Positions 30,005 through 38,045 of a DNA stretch of 64,000 nucleotides are shown in pieces (position 1 is the first letter of the stretch; every line of letters begins with the position of its first letter). The notes beneath the pieces were generated by a model. That model saw only the letters and a program-made list of their open reading frames with translations. It was not told the origin of the DNA and did not search any database. Source of the DNA: Aurantiacibacter rhizosphaerae (lineage in GTDB: Bacteria > Pseudomonadota > Alphaproteobacteria > Sphingomonadales > Sphingomonadaceae); NCBI RefSeq assembly GCF_009807005.1, contig NZ_WUBR01000001.1:248001-312000 (forward strand), read 5' to 3'. The translations under genes and the position numbers were made by a program.

Positions 30005-31234
30005 TCAGGCAGCGGCGGGGATACGGCCATCGTCGGATTCGCCTAACAGGCGAAGGTAAACGACCTGATAACGCTGTGCATTGCGGGCCCAGTCATGATT
30101 GGTGCGGACATGCGCCCTGGCAGCCGTGCGAATGGCGTCCCAATCCCCTTTAGCGTCCACCAGATCGGCCAAGGCGGCGGCGCAGGCGGCGGGATCATCG
30201 GGTGCGAACAACACGCCGGTCTCGCCATCGCGGATCAGTTCACGATGTCCGCCAACATCGCTGGCAGCAACCAGCTGCATCTGGGCATTGGCTTCCAGCG
30301 GCTTCAGCGGGGTGACAAGATCGGTCAGGCGGCTTTTCTTGCGCGGATAGGCCATAATATCGGTGAGGGCATAGTAACGCTCCACCTCTGCATGGGGCAC
30401 GCGGCCGGTAAAATGGATGCGCTGCGATACGGGCGAGGCTGCGGCCTGCGCGCGCAGATCGGCATCCATCGGCCCCCCGCCCACCAGCAGCAAGTGGGCC
30501 CCTTCGTGGCGCTCCACCAGCATGGGCATGGCGGCGATCAGGTCGTCCAGCCCCTCGTAATCATAGAAGCTTCCGATGAAGCCGATGACGGGGCCTTGTT
30601 CAATCCCAAGCTTCTGCGCCAGAGCCTCGTCACGCTGTGCAGGCTCTCCGAAGGTAGTCAGGTCCACACCATTGGGCATGATGCCGATCTTGTCGGCGGC
30701 AAACCCGCGCGACACCAGATCGGCCTTCAGCCCTTCGCATATCGTCATTACCGCATCGGCCCCGCGCACGGCGATATTTTCCAGATGGCGGGTGAAGCGG
30801 TATTTAAGCGAACCCTGCCTGCCGGTAAGATTGCCGACGGCGGCATCTTCCCAGAAGGCGCGAATTTCGTAGACGACGGGGATGCCCAGCTTCTTCCCGG
30901 CGCGCAGTGCGGCCAGCCCGTTCAGCGCAGGCGAATGGGCATGCAGGATATCGGGCCGCCACTCGCCTGCCAGCGCGACGATTGCATCGGCCAGCGCCTG
31001 GATTTCCCGCCACTCCTTCACACCGGTTGGCCCCTCTGCCTTGCCCGGCGTGCGATGGAAGATCAGCCCGTCCACCGTCTCAACGGATGGGCCGGGTTCA
31101 ACATGGCGCTGCCCGGTAATGCCGCGCACCTCCAGCCCCAGCCCCTGCTGCGCACGCAGGATGGCGCGCGTGCGGAAAGTGTAGCCGCTGTGCATCGGCA
31201 GCGAGTGATCGAGTATGTGCAATATCCGTGTCAT
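30005..31234 (-). CDS. PEP-CTERM/exosortase-A-associated glycosyltransferase (TIGR04063 type)
   Basis: A 409-residue GT4-family glycosyltransferase. The N-terminus (MTRILHILDHSLPMHSGYTF) and the KEWREIQALADAIVALA and VVYEIRAFWEDAAVG segments are typical of the TIGR04063 subgroup that goes with exosortase A systems. The nucleotide-sugar site region (GFIGSFYDYEGLDDLI, then PLKPLEANA) is intact. It should add a sugar in making a surface polysaccharide or glycoprotein glycan. It is divergent from the ligase genes, with 86 bases between starts. No exosortase or PEP-CTERM protein is in the window. Confidence 0.88.
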   Translation of the reverse strand: MTRILHILDHSLPMHSGYTFRTRAILRAQQGLGLEVRGITGQRHVEPGPSVETVDGLIFHRTPGKAEGPTGVKEWREIQALADAIVALAGEWRPDILHAHSPALNGLAALRAGKKLGIPVVYEIRAFWEDAAVGNLTGRQGSLKYRFTRHLENIAVRGADAVMTICEGLKADLVSRGFAADKIGIMPNGVDLTTFGEPAQRDEALAQKLGIEQGPVIGFIGSFYDYEGLDDLIAAMPMLVERHEGAHLLLVGGGPMDADLRAQAAASPVSQRIHFTGRVPHAEVERYYALTDIMAYPRKKSRLTDLVTPLKPLEANAQMQLVAASDVGGHRELIRDGETGVLFAPDDPAACAAALADLVDAKGDWDAIRTAARAHVRTNHDWARNAQRYQVVYLRLLGESDDGRIPAAA

Positions 31235-31320
31235 CGCCCGGCTTCCTGCCAGAACAGACTTAACGGCGCGTCAATAGCTTGGCCCTAAAGCGGCTTTTCG
31301 CACGCGAGGACGCTTTACCG

Positions 31321-31494
31321 GTGATCGACTATTTCTCCATTGCGCTGACGCACGGGCTTATCCTGCTCGCTTGCTGGCGCCTGCTGTTCCGCGCGGACCT
31401 TGATGAAGAGGGCGGCGCGGCGGCGCAGGCGGAGAAGCCGTGGCTGCGGGATCGGAACCGGGATCAGGATCAGGAGCACGCAGCTGATGCGTGA
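31321..31494 (+). CDS. Small membrane protein coupled to the O-glycosylation ligase gene
   Basis: 57 residues from a GTG at 31321, with GAGGA about 11 bases upstream. One hydrophobic segment (residues about 5-18, FSIALTHGLILLAC) is followed by an acidic linker and a polar tail (KPWLRDRNRDQDQE). The stop (31492-31494) overlaps the next ATG by 8 bases, which favours a real, translationally coupled gene. The start could instead be a TTG at 31279. The function is unknown. Confidence 0.5.
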   Translation: MIDYFSIALTHGLILLACWRLLFRADLDEEGGAAAQAEKPWLRDRNRDQDQEHAADA

Positions 31495-32866
31495 TCTTGT
31501 CCTGCTGGCCTTTGTTGCAGCGGTGGTGGCGATGGGATTTCGCCGCCCGTTCCTGTGGGTGCTGCTATATATCTATGTCGATATCGTTGCCCCGCAAAAG
31601 GTGGGCTATGGCATCATCACCAGCATCTCCCTCTCGATGCTGTGTTTCATGGCGGCCTTTGCGGGATACATCCTGCTGGACAGCAAGAAGGGCAACAGCT
31701 TCTCCTTGCGGCAGGGCTTGATCCTTGCCTTGCTGCTGTGGTGCGGGTTCACGACCTTGACCGCTGATTTCCCCGAACCTGCGGCAGAGAAATGGGACTG
31801 GGTCTGGAAAAGCCTGGTGTTCGCCGCATTCCTGCCGCTGACCTTGCGAACGAAGCTGCGGCTGGAGGCGGCGGCGCTGGTGATGGTGCTTTCGGCGGCC
31901 TCGATCATCATTTCCGCCGGAATCAAGACGGTGCTTTCGGGCGGGGGATACGGCACGCTTGTATCGCTGGTGCAGGACAATTCCGGCCTTTACGAAGGCT
32001 CCACCCTTTCCACCGTCGCCATTGCCATGATCCCGCTGATCTTCTGGGTGGCGCGGCATGGCACCATCTTTCCGGAGCGCAAGCCGGCGATGGTGTTTGC
32101 AGCGGCGCTGGTGTTTGCCGCATTGCTGGTGCCCATCGGCACGCAGACGCGCACCGGGCTCATCTGTATCGCGGTGCTGGGCGTGCTGGTGATGCGCACC
32201 GCGCGATACCGTTTTCTCTACGCCGGGCTGGCGGGCGCGGGCCTGCTGCTGGCGCTGCCGTTCCTGCCTGCCAGCTATACAGAGCGGATGACGACCATCA
32301 CCGAGTATCAGGCGGACGAGAGCGCCTCCACCCGCGTGGCGGTGTGGCGCTGGACGCTGGATTACGTGCAGGACAATCCACTGGGCGGCGGTTTTGACGC
32401 GTTTCTGGGCAACAGCTTTACCTACAACATGCGCCAGACGGTGGAGATCGGTAACACAGAGACGGTGGTGTATGAAGAGGTGACGGACGAGGGCCGCGCC
32501 TATCACTCCGCCTTCTTCGAAGTTCTGGGAGAGCAGGGCTATCCCGGTTTCCTGATCTGGGCCACGCTGCAGGCATTGGGCCTCATCCAGATGGAGCGTA
32601 TTCGCCGCCATTATAAGAACAGCGATAGCGCGGAGGAAAAGCGCTGGCACGCCTTGGCCACGGCCTTGCAGAACGGGCAGGGGGTGTACCTTGTCGGCGC
32701 GCTGTTCGTGGGCGTGGGGTATCAGCCCTTCATGTTCATGCTGCTGGGCCTGCAGATCGCCTTTTACAGCCTGATGAAGCGGGAATGGGCCGGATCGCAG
32801 GCGGACAGTCGCCCGTGGCTGAAGGACAAGGCACCGCACGGCGCAGCGGCGGGCAGCGCCGCGTGA
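31487..32866 (+). CDS. Putative O-glycosylation ligase, exosortase-A-associated (DUF5935 + Wzy_C)
   Basis: 459 residues with about ten membrane segments. The N-terminal part (LVLLAFVAAVVAMGFRRPFL, then YIYVDIVAPQKVGYG) matches DUF5935, and the middle carries an O-antigen ligase domain with QTRTGLICIAVLG and the loop ENDPLGGGF-like sequence (VQDNPLGGGFDAFLG). The TIGR03097 family ligates lipid-linked glycan to protein or polysaccharide at the outer face of the inner membrane. I chose the ATG at 31487; the codons before it are basic and unlike the family. It is coupled to the small gene before it and to the acyltransferase after it. Confidence 0.88.
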   Translation: MRDLVLLAFVAAVVAMGFRRPFLWVLLYIYVDIVAPQKVGYGIITSISLSMLCFMAAFAGYILLDSKKGNSFSLRQGLILALLLWCGFTTLTADFPEPAAEKWDWVWKSLVFAAFLPLTLRTKLRLEAAALVMVLSAASIIISAGIKTVLSGGGYGTLVSLVQDNSGLYEGSTLSTVAIAMIPLIFWVARHGTIFPERKPAMVFAAALVFAALLVPIGTQTRTGLICIAVLGVLVMRTARYRFLYAGLAGAGLLLALPFLPASYTERMTTITEYQADESASTRVAVWRWTLDYVQDNPLGGGFDAFLGNSFTYNMRQTVEIGNTETVVYEEVTDEGRAYHSAFFEVLGEQGYPGFLIWATLQALGLIQMERIRRHYKNSDSAEEKRWHALATALQNGQGVYLVGALFVGVGYQPFMFMLLGLQIAFYSLMKREWAGSQADSRPWLKDKAPHGAAAGSAA

Positions 32867-33969
32867 TCGCGCCGCCCATCCCCCCGCAAAGACAGCGCAT
32901 ACCGCATCTTGCCGCGTTGACGGGCTTGCGCGGTATCGCGGCGTGGTTCGTGGTGCTCTACCATGCGCGCCTCTCGCTTGCCGAGTGGATGCCCGGTGCC
33001 GGCATCGCCATCGCGGCGAAGGGATATCTGGCGGTGGACCTGTTTTTCATGCTTTCGGGCTTTGTCATGTGGCTCAATTACGGTGCGCGACTGCGGCAGC
33101 AGGGGCTGGCTGGCGCGCCTGCTTTCTGGTGGCGACGCGTGACGCGTATCTGGCCGCTGCATGGTGCAGTGCTGGGTGCGCTGGTGGTGTTTGCATTGGT
33201 GCTGCTGGCAACGGGGCGGGATATGGCGAACTATCCTTTCGCGCAGCTTCCCCTTCACCTGCTGCTGATCCAGAACTGGGGCCTGACGGCAGAGCTTTCG
33301 TGGAACCACCCGGCATGGTCCATCAGTGCAGAACTGGGCGCATATCTGCTGTTCCCGCTGGCCGTGGCGGCGGCGCGCTGGGAGGAGATGCGGCCCGCCG
33401 CGCTGGTGGCGGGCGTAGCGGGTGCCGCGCTGGCACTGCACGGAGTGTTCGCGCTGGCGGGGGCAGAGACGCTGGGGGAGCAGATACCAAGGCTGGGGCT
33501 GGTGCGCTGCATCATCCAGTTCGGCATCGGCATGATGCTCGCCAATCTATGGCTGGCGTGGCGTGATCGGCGCGGGCGGGCCATGGCATGCGCGATTGTG
33601 GCGGCGCTGGCCTCTGCGGCGCTGTGGCTGTTTGAGCTGCCGGAAACGCTGGTGATTCCGCTGGCTCTTGCCGCGATGCTGCTCGCGCTTGCGCTGGATA
33701 GCGGGCCGGTGGCGCGGGTGCTGTCTGTCAGGCCGCTCGTCTGGCTGGGCGATGTCAGCTATGCGACTTACCTTGTGCATTTCCCCTTGTTGATCATCTT
33801 CAAACTGGTGGCCGTGGACGAGGATTTGCAGATCTCACCCGCGGTCTTCGCAGCCTATGCGCTGGTGCTGCTGGCGCTGTCCGGCGGGCTTTATCGCTGG
33901 CTGGAAAAACCGGCGCAAAGCTGGCTGAACGGGCGCATGCCCAAGAGCGCGAAGCCCGCCTCGGCCTGA
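32863..33969 (+). CDS. Acyltransferase family 3 (OafA/YrhL-like) membrane protein
   Basis: 368 residues with about ten membrane segments. The first (HLAALTGLRGIAAWFVVLYH) contains the conserved LRGIAA motif and the catalytic-site histidine H in LYHARL. The core membrane domain is present and there is no extra SGNH domain. Such enzymes add acetyl or other acyl groups to sugars of surface glycans. The GTG start at 32863 overlaps the ligase stop (GTGA), so the two are coupled, which supports a role in modifying the same glycan. Confidence 0.88.
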   Translation: MIAPPIPPQRQRIPHLAALTGLRGIAAWFVVLYHARLSLAEWMPGAGIAIAAKGYLAVDLFFMLSGFVMWLNYGARLRQQGLAGAPAFWWRRVTRIWPLHGAVLGALVVFALVLLATGRDMANYPFAQLPLHLLLIQNWGLTAELSWNHPAWSISAELGAYLLFPLAVAAARWEEMRPAALVAGVAGAALALHGVFALAGAETLGEQIPRLGLVRCIIQFGIGMMLANLWLAWRDRRGRAMACAIVAALASAALWLFELPETLVIPLALAAMLLALALDSGPVARVLSVRPLVWLGDVSYATYLVHFPLLIIFKLVAVDEDLQISPAVFAAYALVLLALSGGLYRWLEKPAQSWLNGRMPKSAKPASA

Positions 33970-34012
33970 TTCTGCTCGACAGGTCCGCACCCGCGCTCAA
34001 TACTCGCGGGCC

Positions 34013-34642
34013 ATGGAAACCGCTGCGTCCCTCCCCATTGTAGAGGTGCTGGGCATTGCCGCCAGCGCCAGTCTGCTGTCGGGCTGGCGGCTCTATCTCG
34101 TGGTGCTGGCCACCGGCCTTGCCATGCGCAGCGGCATGGTGCCGCTGCCCGATCACTTGCAAAGCCTGCAGGCGCTGGCCAGCCCGTGGGTCATCGGGAT
34201 CGCCGCCATCGGCACGCTGGCAGAGTTTTTCGCCGACAAGGTGCCATGGCTGGATAGCGCGTGGGATGCGGTGCACACGCTGGTGCGACCGGTGGGCGGC
34301 GCACTGCTGGCGCTGGCCATCGTCGATCCGGGAGAGCCGGCATGGCAGATTGTCGCCTTTCTTCTGGGCGGCGGCGGTGCGTTGCTGGCGCATGGCGGCA
34401 AGGCGGGAGCGCGTGCCGCCATCAACACCAGCCCAGAACCTGTCAGCAACATCGCCGCGTCCACGGCAGAGGACGTGGCGACCGTAGGCCTGCTATGGCT
34501 TATCTATGAATACCCGTGGGCAGCGGCAGGCGTGGCTGCGCTGCTACTGGCGCTGACTGTCGCCCTGTTGCTGGCGATACGGCGGCTGATGCGCCGGATG
34601 TTCGGCCCGCGCAGTCCGCGGGCCGAGGATGCGCAGCCCTAG
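34013..34642 (+). CDS. DUF4126 membrane protein
   Basis: 209 residues with several membrane segments and the DUF4126 pattern (SASLLSGWRLYLVVLATGLA, FFADKVPWLDSAWD, VHTLVRPVGGALL). The family is a small integral membrane protein of unknown function, common in proteobacteria. The C-terminus is basic (RRLMRRMFGPRSPR). It begins 43 bases after the acyltransferase on the same strand and could share a transcript. It ends one base before the convergent phaZ stop. Confidence 0.85.
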   Translation: METAASLPIVEVLGIAASASLLSGWRLYLVVLATGLAMRSGMVPLPDHLQSLQALASPWVIGIAAIGTLAEFFADKVPWLDSAWDAVHTLVRPVGGALLALAIVDPGEPAWQIVAFLLGGGGALLAHGGKAGARAAINTSPEPVSNIAASTAEDVATVGLLWLIYEYPWAAAGVAALLLALTVALLLAIRRLMRRMFGPRSPRAEDAQP

Positions 34643-34643
34643 C

Positions 34644-35876
34644 CTAGCCCTCTGACTTGGGGTTGGCGCGCATCCATTCTTCCACCACCGGCGCAATCAT
34701 CTCGCGCCATTTGCTGCCGTTGAAGATGCCATAATGGCCGACCTTGGGGGCCATCAGGTACTTCTTCTTGGCCATGGGCAGATGCTCCGCCAGATCCAGC
34801 GCCGCGCGCGTTTGGCCGATACCGGAGATATCGTCATTCTCGCCCTCGATAGCGAGCAGGGCGGTATCGCGGATGGCATCGGGATCGATGGCCTTGCCGC
34901 GGTGGACGAACTCGCCCTTGGGCAAAGAATGTTCCTGGAACACGTGCTTCACCGTTTGCAGGTAAAATTCCTCGGTCATGTCGCAGACGGAGAGATATTC
35001 GTCGTAGAAGCTCTTCGTGCGATCCGCGCTGTCCTGATCGCCCACGGTCATGTGTTTGAACATTTCGTAATGGCTCATCATATGGTCCGACAGGTTCATG
35101 GAGATGAAGCCTGCCAGCTGCAGAAAGCCAGGGTAGACCTTGCGCCCTGCGCCCGGATAATTCAGCGGGACTGTGGCGATCACGTTGTTTTCGAACCAGC
35201 TCAGCGGCTTGTCCATCGCCAGGTCGTTCACCCCGGTGGGGCTGGCGCGTGTGTCGATCGGGCCGCCCATCATGGTGAGCGAGGCGGGGCGGCACTTGTC
35301 CTTGTTCGCCGCCATCACGGCCGTGGCCGCAAAGGCGGGGACGGAAGGCTGGCAGACCGCAAGCACATGCGTATCCGGCCCAATGAATTGCAGAAATTCG
35401 ATCAGGTAGTCGATGTAATCATCCAGATCGAACTTGCCCTCGCTGGTGGGCACCAGCCGCGCATCGGCCCAATCGGTGATCCAAACCTGCTGATTTTCCA
35501 CCATCCGCTGCACCGTACCGCGCAGCAGGGTGGCGTAGTGGCCGCTCATCGGCGCAACGATCAGCAATTTTGGTGCATCGTCCGGCAATCCATCGCGCAC
35601 GAAGCGGCGCAAATTGCCGAACGGCTTTTCCAGCACCACGGTTTCGCTGACGTAATGGGTTTCGCCATCGGATTCGACCGGCTGAATATCGAAATCGGGC
35701 TTCCCGCGTTCTTCGTAAAGATGGGCGAACACCTTCAATGCGGAGGCGAAGGCAGGGCCTACACCCATATATCCCATTGGCAGAGAAGGATTATCCAGCA
35801 GGCGTGCCCCGACAGAGGCCCAGTTGCTGGCCGAGCCGAGCATGGCGCGCTGCATTTCATAGGCTGAATAAAGCAA
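34644..35876 (-). CDS. phaZ: Intracellular polyhydroxybutyrate depolymerase
   Basis: 410 residues of the intracellular PHB depolymerase family, which mobilises stored PHB granules. The nucleophile is a cysteine, C175 in VLAVCQPSVPA, in place of the serine of secreted depolymerases. I start at the TTG at 35876 (MLYSAYEMQR), which has AAGGGG upstream and gives the family's usual N-terminus; an ATG 63 bases earlier is less likely. A hairpin (GCGCCCG and CGGGCGC arms, 35895-35912) lies directly before the ribosome site, and TTGC-N6-GCAA (35980-35993) lies farther upstream. Confidence 0.93.
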   Translation of the reverse strand: MLYSAYEMQRAMLGSASNWASVGARLLDNPSLPMGYMGVGPAFASALKVFAHLYEERGKPDFDIQPVESDGETHYVSETVVLEKPFGNLRRFVRDGLPDDAPKLLIVAPMSGHYATLLRGTVQRMVENQQVWITDWADARLVPTSEGKFDLDDYIDYLIEFLQFIGPDTHVLAVCQPSVPAFAATAVMAANKDKCRPASLTMMGGPIDTRASPTGVNDLAMDKPLSWFENNVIATVPLNYPGAGRKVYPGFLQLAGFISMNLSDHMMSHYEMFKHMTVGDQDSADRTKSFYDEYLSVCDMTEEFYLQTVKHVFQEHSLPKGEFVHRGKAIDPDAIRDTALLAIEGENDDISGIGQTRAALDLAEHLPMAKKKYLMAPKVGHYGIFNGSKWREMIAPVVEEWMRANPKSEG

Positions 35877-35894
35877 TGTTGCGTTCCCCTTGCG

Positions 35895-35912
35895 GCGCCC
35901 GTTTTCGGGCGC
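35895..35912 (-). promoter_or_regulatory. Leader hairpin next to the phaZ ribosome site
   Basis: A perfect 7-bp stem (GCGCCCG and CGGGCGC) with a four-base loop (AAAA in the phaZ transcript). It ends a few bases before the AAGGGG ribosome site of the TTG start. There is no T-run, so it more likely affects mRNA stability or translation than termination. Confidence 0.45.
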
Positions 35913-36084
35913 GATTGGATCGGGCTGCGTTTGCCGCATGTCCGCGTGTGAATAGAAGAATGGGCCCTTTTACGCCATGTTGCAATGCGGCAAGGCCAGA
36001 AAATGTGCCGCTGGCTCCATTCTGGGCAATGCGAGCAAAGGGTGCTTCAAAGGCGGGGATCTTTGGTCTAGTGCCCCTTCCATC

Positions 36085-37869
36085 ATGGCGATCCAATCAG
36101 AAACGAAAGAGCCGGTGAAGGCCAAGAACCTTGGCCCGCTGGTGATGATATTTCGCGAGGGCAAGAAATACCCGCTGCAGGCGACCTTCGCTGTCCTCGC
36201 CCTCCTGATCACCGCCACCATCACCTCTCTCGCCCTTCCCAGTGCGCTGCGCCTGATCATCGACAGGGGCTTTACCGGCGATGGAGAGATCGGCCGCTGG
36301 TTCCGTTACCTTCTGGTGCTGGTCGGCGTGCTGGGCATTGCCACAGCCGTCCGGTTCTACTTTGTCAGCTGGCTGGGGGAACGCGTGGTCGCCGATATCC
36401 GGCGCAAGGCATATGATAATTTGCTGGGCCTCTCGCCATCCTTCTTCGAGGAGAACAGCCCCAAGGAAATCAGCAGCCGCATGGTATCCGACACGGCGAT
36501 AATCGAGCAGGTGGTGGGCACCACCGTCTCCATCGCCTTGCGCAATATCATCATGGCGCTTTTTGCCACCGGTTACCTGTTCTGGCTGGCGCCGCAGCTG
36601 GCCATCTGGCTGCTGGTGGGGCTGCCCGTCGTCATCATTCCCATCACCATCTTCGGCAGGCGCCTGCGCGCGATCAGCCGCACCAGCCAGGATCGGGTGG
36701 CCGATGTTGGCGCGATGGTGACAGAGACACTGTCCGCCATGAAGATCGTGCAGGGTTTCAACCAGGAACGGCGCGAGGGCGCGCGCTTCGGCGTCTCGGT
36801 GGAAAATGCCTTCGAAACCGCCAGAACCCGCATCAAGATCCGCGCCGTGATGACGGCAATGGTCATCACGCTGGTGTTCGGCGGCGTAACCGGCCTGCTG
36901 TGGCGCGGCGCGGTGCTGGTAACCACGGGTGAACTGACCGGCGGCACCATCGGCGCGTTCATCTTTGCCAGCGCTATCGCCGCATCGTCCTTCGGGGCGT
37001 TGACGGAAGTGCTGGGAGATCTGCTGCGCGGCGCCGGGGCGGCCAGCCGGCTGAGCGAGCTGATCGACGAGAAACCGGCCATCATCGCACCGGCCCGCCC
37101 ACAATCCCTGCCGCAGCCGCCGCGCGGCAGCCTATCGTTCCAGAACGTCACCTTCAGCTATCCAACCCGCCCCGGTGAAAAGGCCATCGCCGATTTCACC
37201 CTGACGGTGGAGCCGGGCGAAACCGTGGCCATCGTCGGCCCGTCGGGCGCGGGCAAATCCACGATCTTCCAGTTGGCGGAGCGTTTCTACGATCCCACCA
37301 GCGGCATGATCCGCATGGATGGCGTGCCGCTGACGCAGGTCGATCCGGCAGAGGTGCGCCGCCGCATGGCACTGGTGCCGCAGGAAGGCATCCTGTTCGC
37401 CGCCAGCGCGCGCGACAACCTGCGCTATGGCAATTGGGATGCGGAGGAGGAGGCGATCTGGGAAGCCGCGCGGGCTGCCCATGCCGATGGCTTCCTGCGT
37501 GATCTTCCCGATGGGCTGGACACCTTCCTTGGTGAAGGGGGAGCGCGGCTTTCGGGCGGGCAACGCCAGCGGCTGGCCATTGCCCGCGCGGTGTTGCGCG
37601 ATTCGCCGATCCTGCTGCTGGACGAGGCGACCAGCGCGCTGGACGCGGAAAGCGAGCGATTGGTGCAGGATGCGCTGGAGCACCTGATGCAGGATCGCAC
37701 CACGCTGGTTATCGCGCACCGCCTGGCTACCGTGCGCGCGTCAGACCGGATCGTGGTGATGGAAGGCGGCCGCATCGTGGAGCAGGGCGATCACGCCAGC
37801 CTGACGACGGAGGGCGGCCTCTACGCCCGCCTTGCCTCCCTGCAATTCGCAGACCAGGCCGTCGCCTGA
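36085..37869 (+). CDS. MsbA-like ABC exporter (permease + ATPase)
   Basis: 594 residues. Six membrane segments lie in the first 320 or so. The ATPase domain holds Walker A GPSGAGKS near residues 385-392, the signature LSGGQRQR from 489, and the Walker B LLLLDEATSALD. It is a half-size exporter that works as a dimer; close to the MsbA-related subfamily, so lipid or drug export is likely, but the substrate cannot be told from sequence. I chose the ATG at 36085 (MAIQSETKEP), since codons upstream of it do not look coding. Confidence 0.93.
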   Translation: MAIQSETKEPVKAKNLGPLVMIFREGKKYPLQATFAVLALLITATITSLALPSALRLIIDRGFTGDGEIGRWFRYLLVLVGVLGIATAVRFYFVSWLGERVVADIRRKAYDNLLGLSPSFFEENSPKEISSRMVSDTAIIEQVVGTTVSIALRNIIMALFATGYLFWLAPQLAIWLLVGLPVVIIPITIFGRRLRAISRTSQDRVADVGAMVTETLSAMKIVQGFNQERREGARFGVSVENAFETARTRIKIRAVMTAMVITLVFGGVTGLLWRGAVLVTTGELTGGTIGAFIFASAIAASSFGALTEVLGDLLRGAGAASRLSELIDEKPAIIAPARPQSLPQPPRGSLSFQNVTFSYPTRPGEKAIADFTLTVEPGETVAIVGPSGAGKSTIFQLAERFYDPTSGMIRMDGVPLTQVDPAEVRRRMALVPQEGILFAASARDNLRYGNWDAEEEAIWEAARAAHADGFLRDLPDGLDTFLGEGGARLSGGQRQRLAIARAVLRDSPILLLDEATSALDAESERLVQDALEHLMQDRTTLVIAHRLATVRASDRIVVMEGGRIVEQGDHASLTTEGGLYARLASLQFADQAVA

Positions 37870-38045
37870 GATGCCTGGGCCTCCGTGCCGGTGATGGTTA
37901 AAAGCGCGACATCGACAGGACGTTCATGTCTTGCGTCGAGCGGAATCTGCCCTACATCGATTTCGTAACGACAGTAACCGCTTCGCCCATTCTGGCGAAT
38001 GCGACAAAAGACAGATTCACCTGCCAGACGAGGAACGCCTACCTT

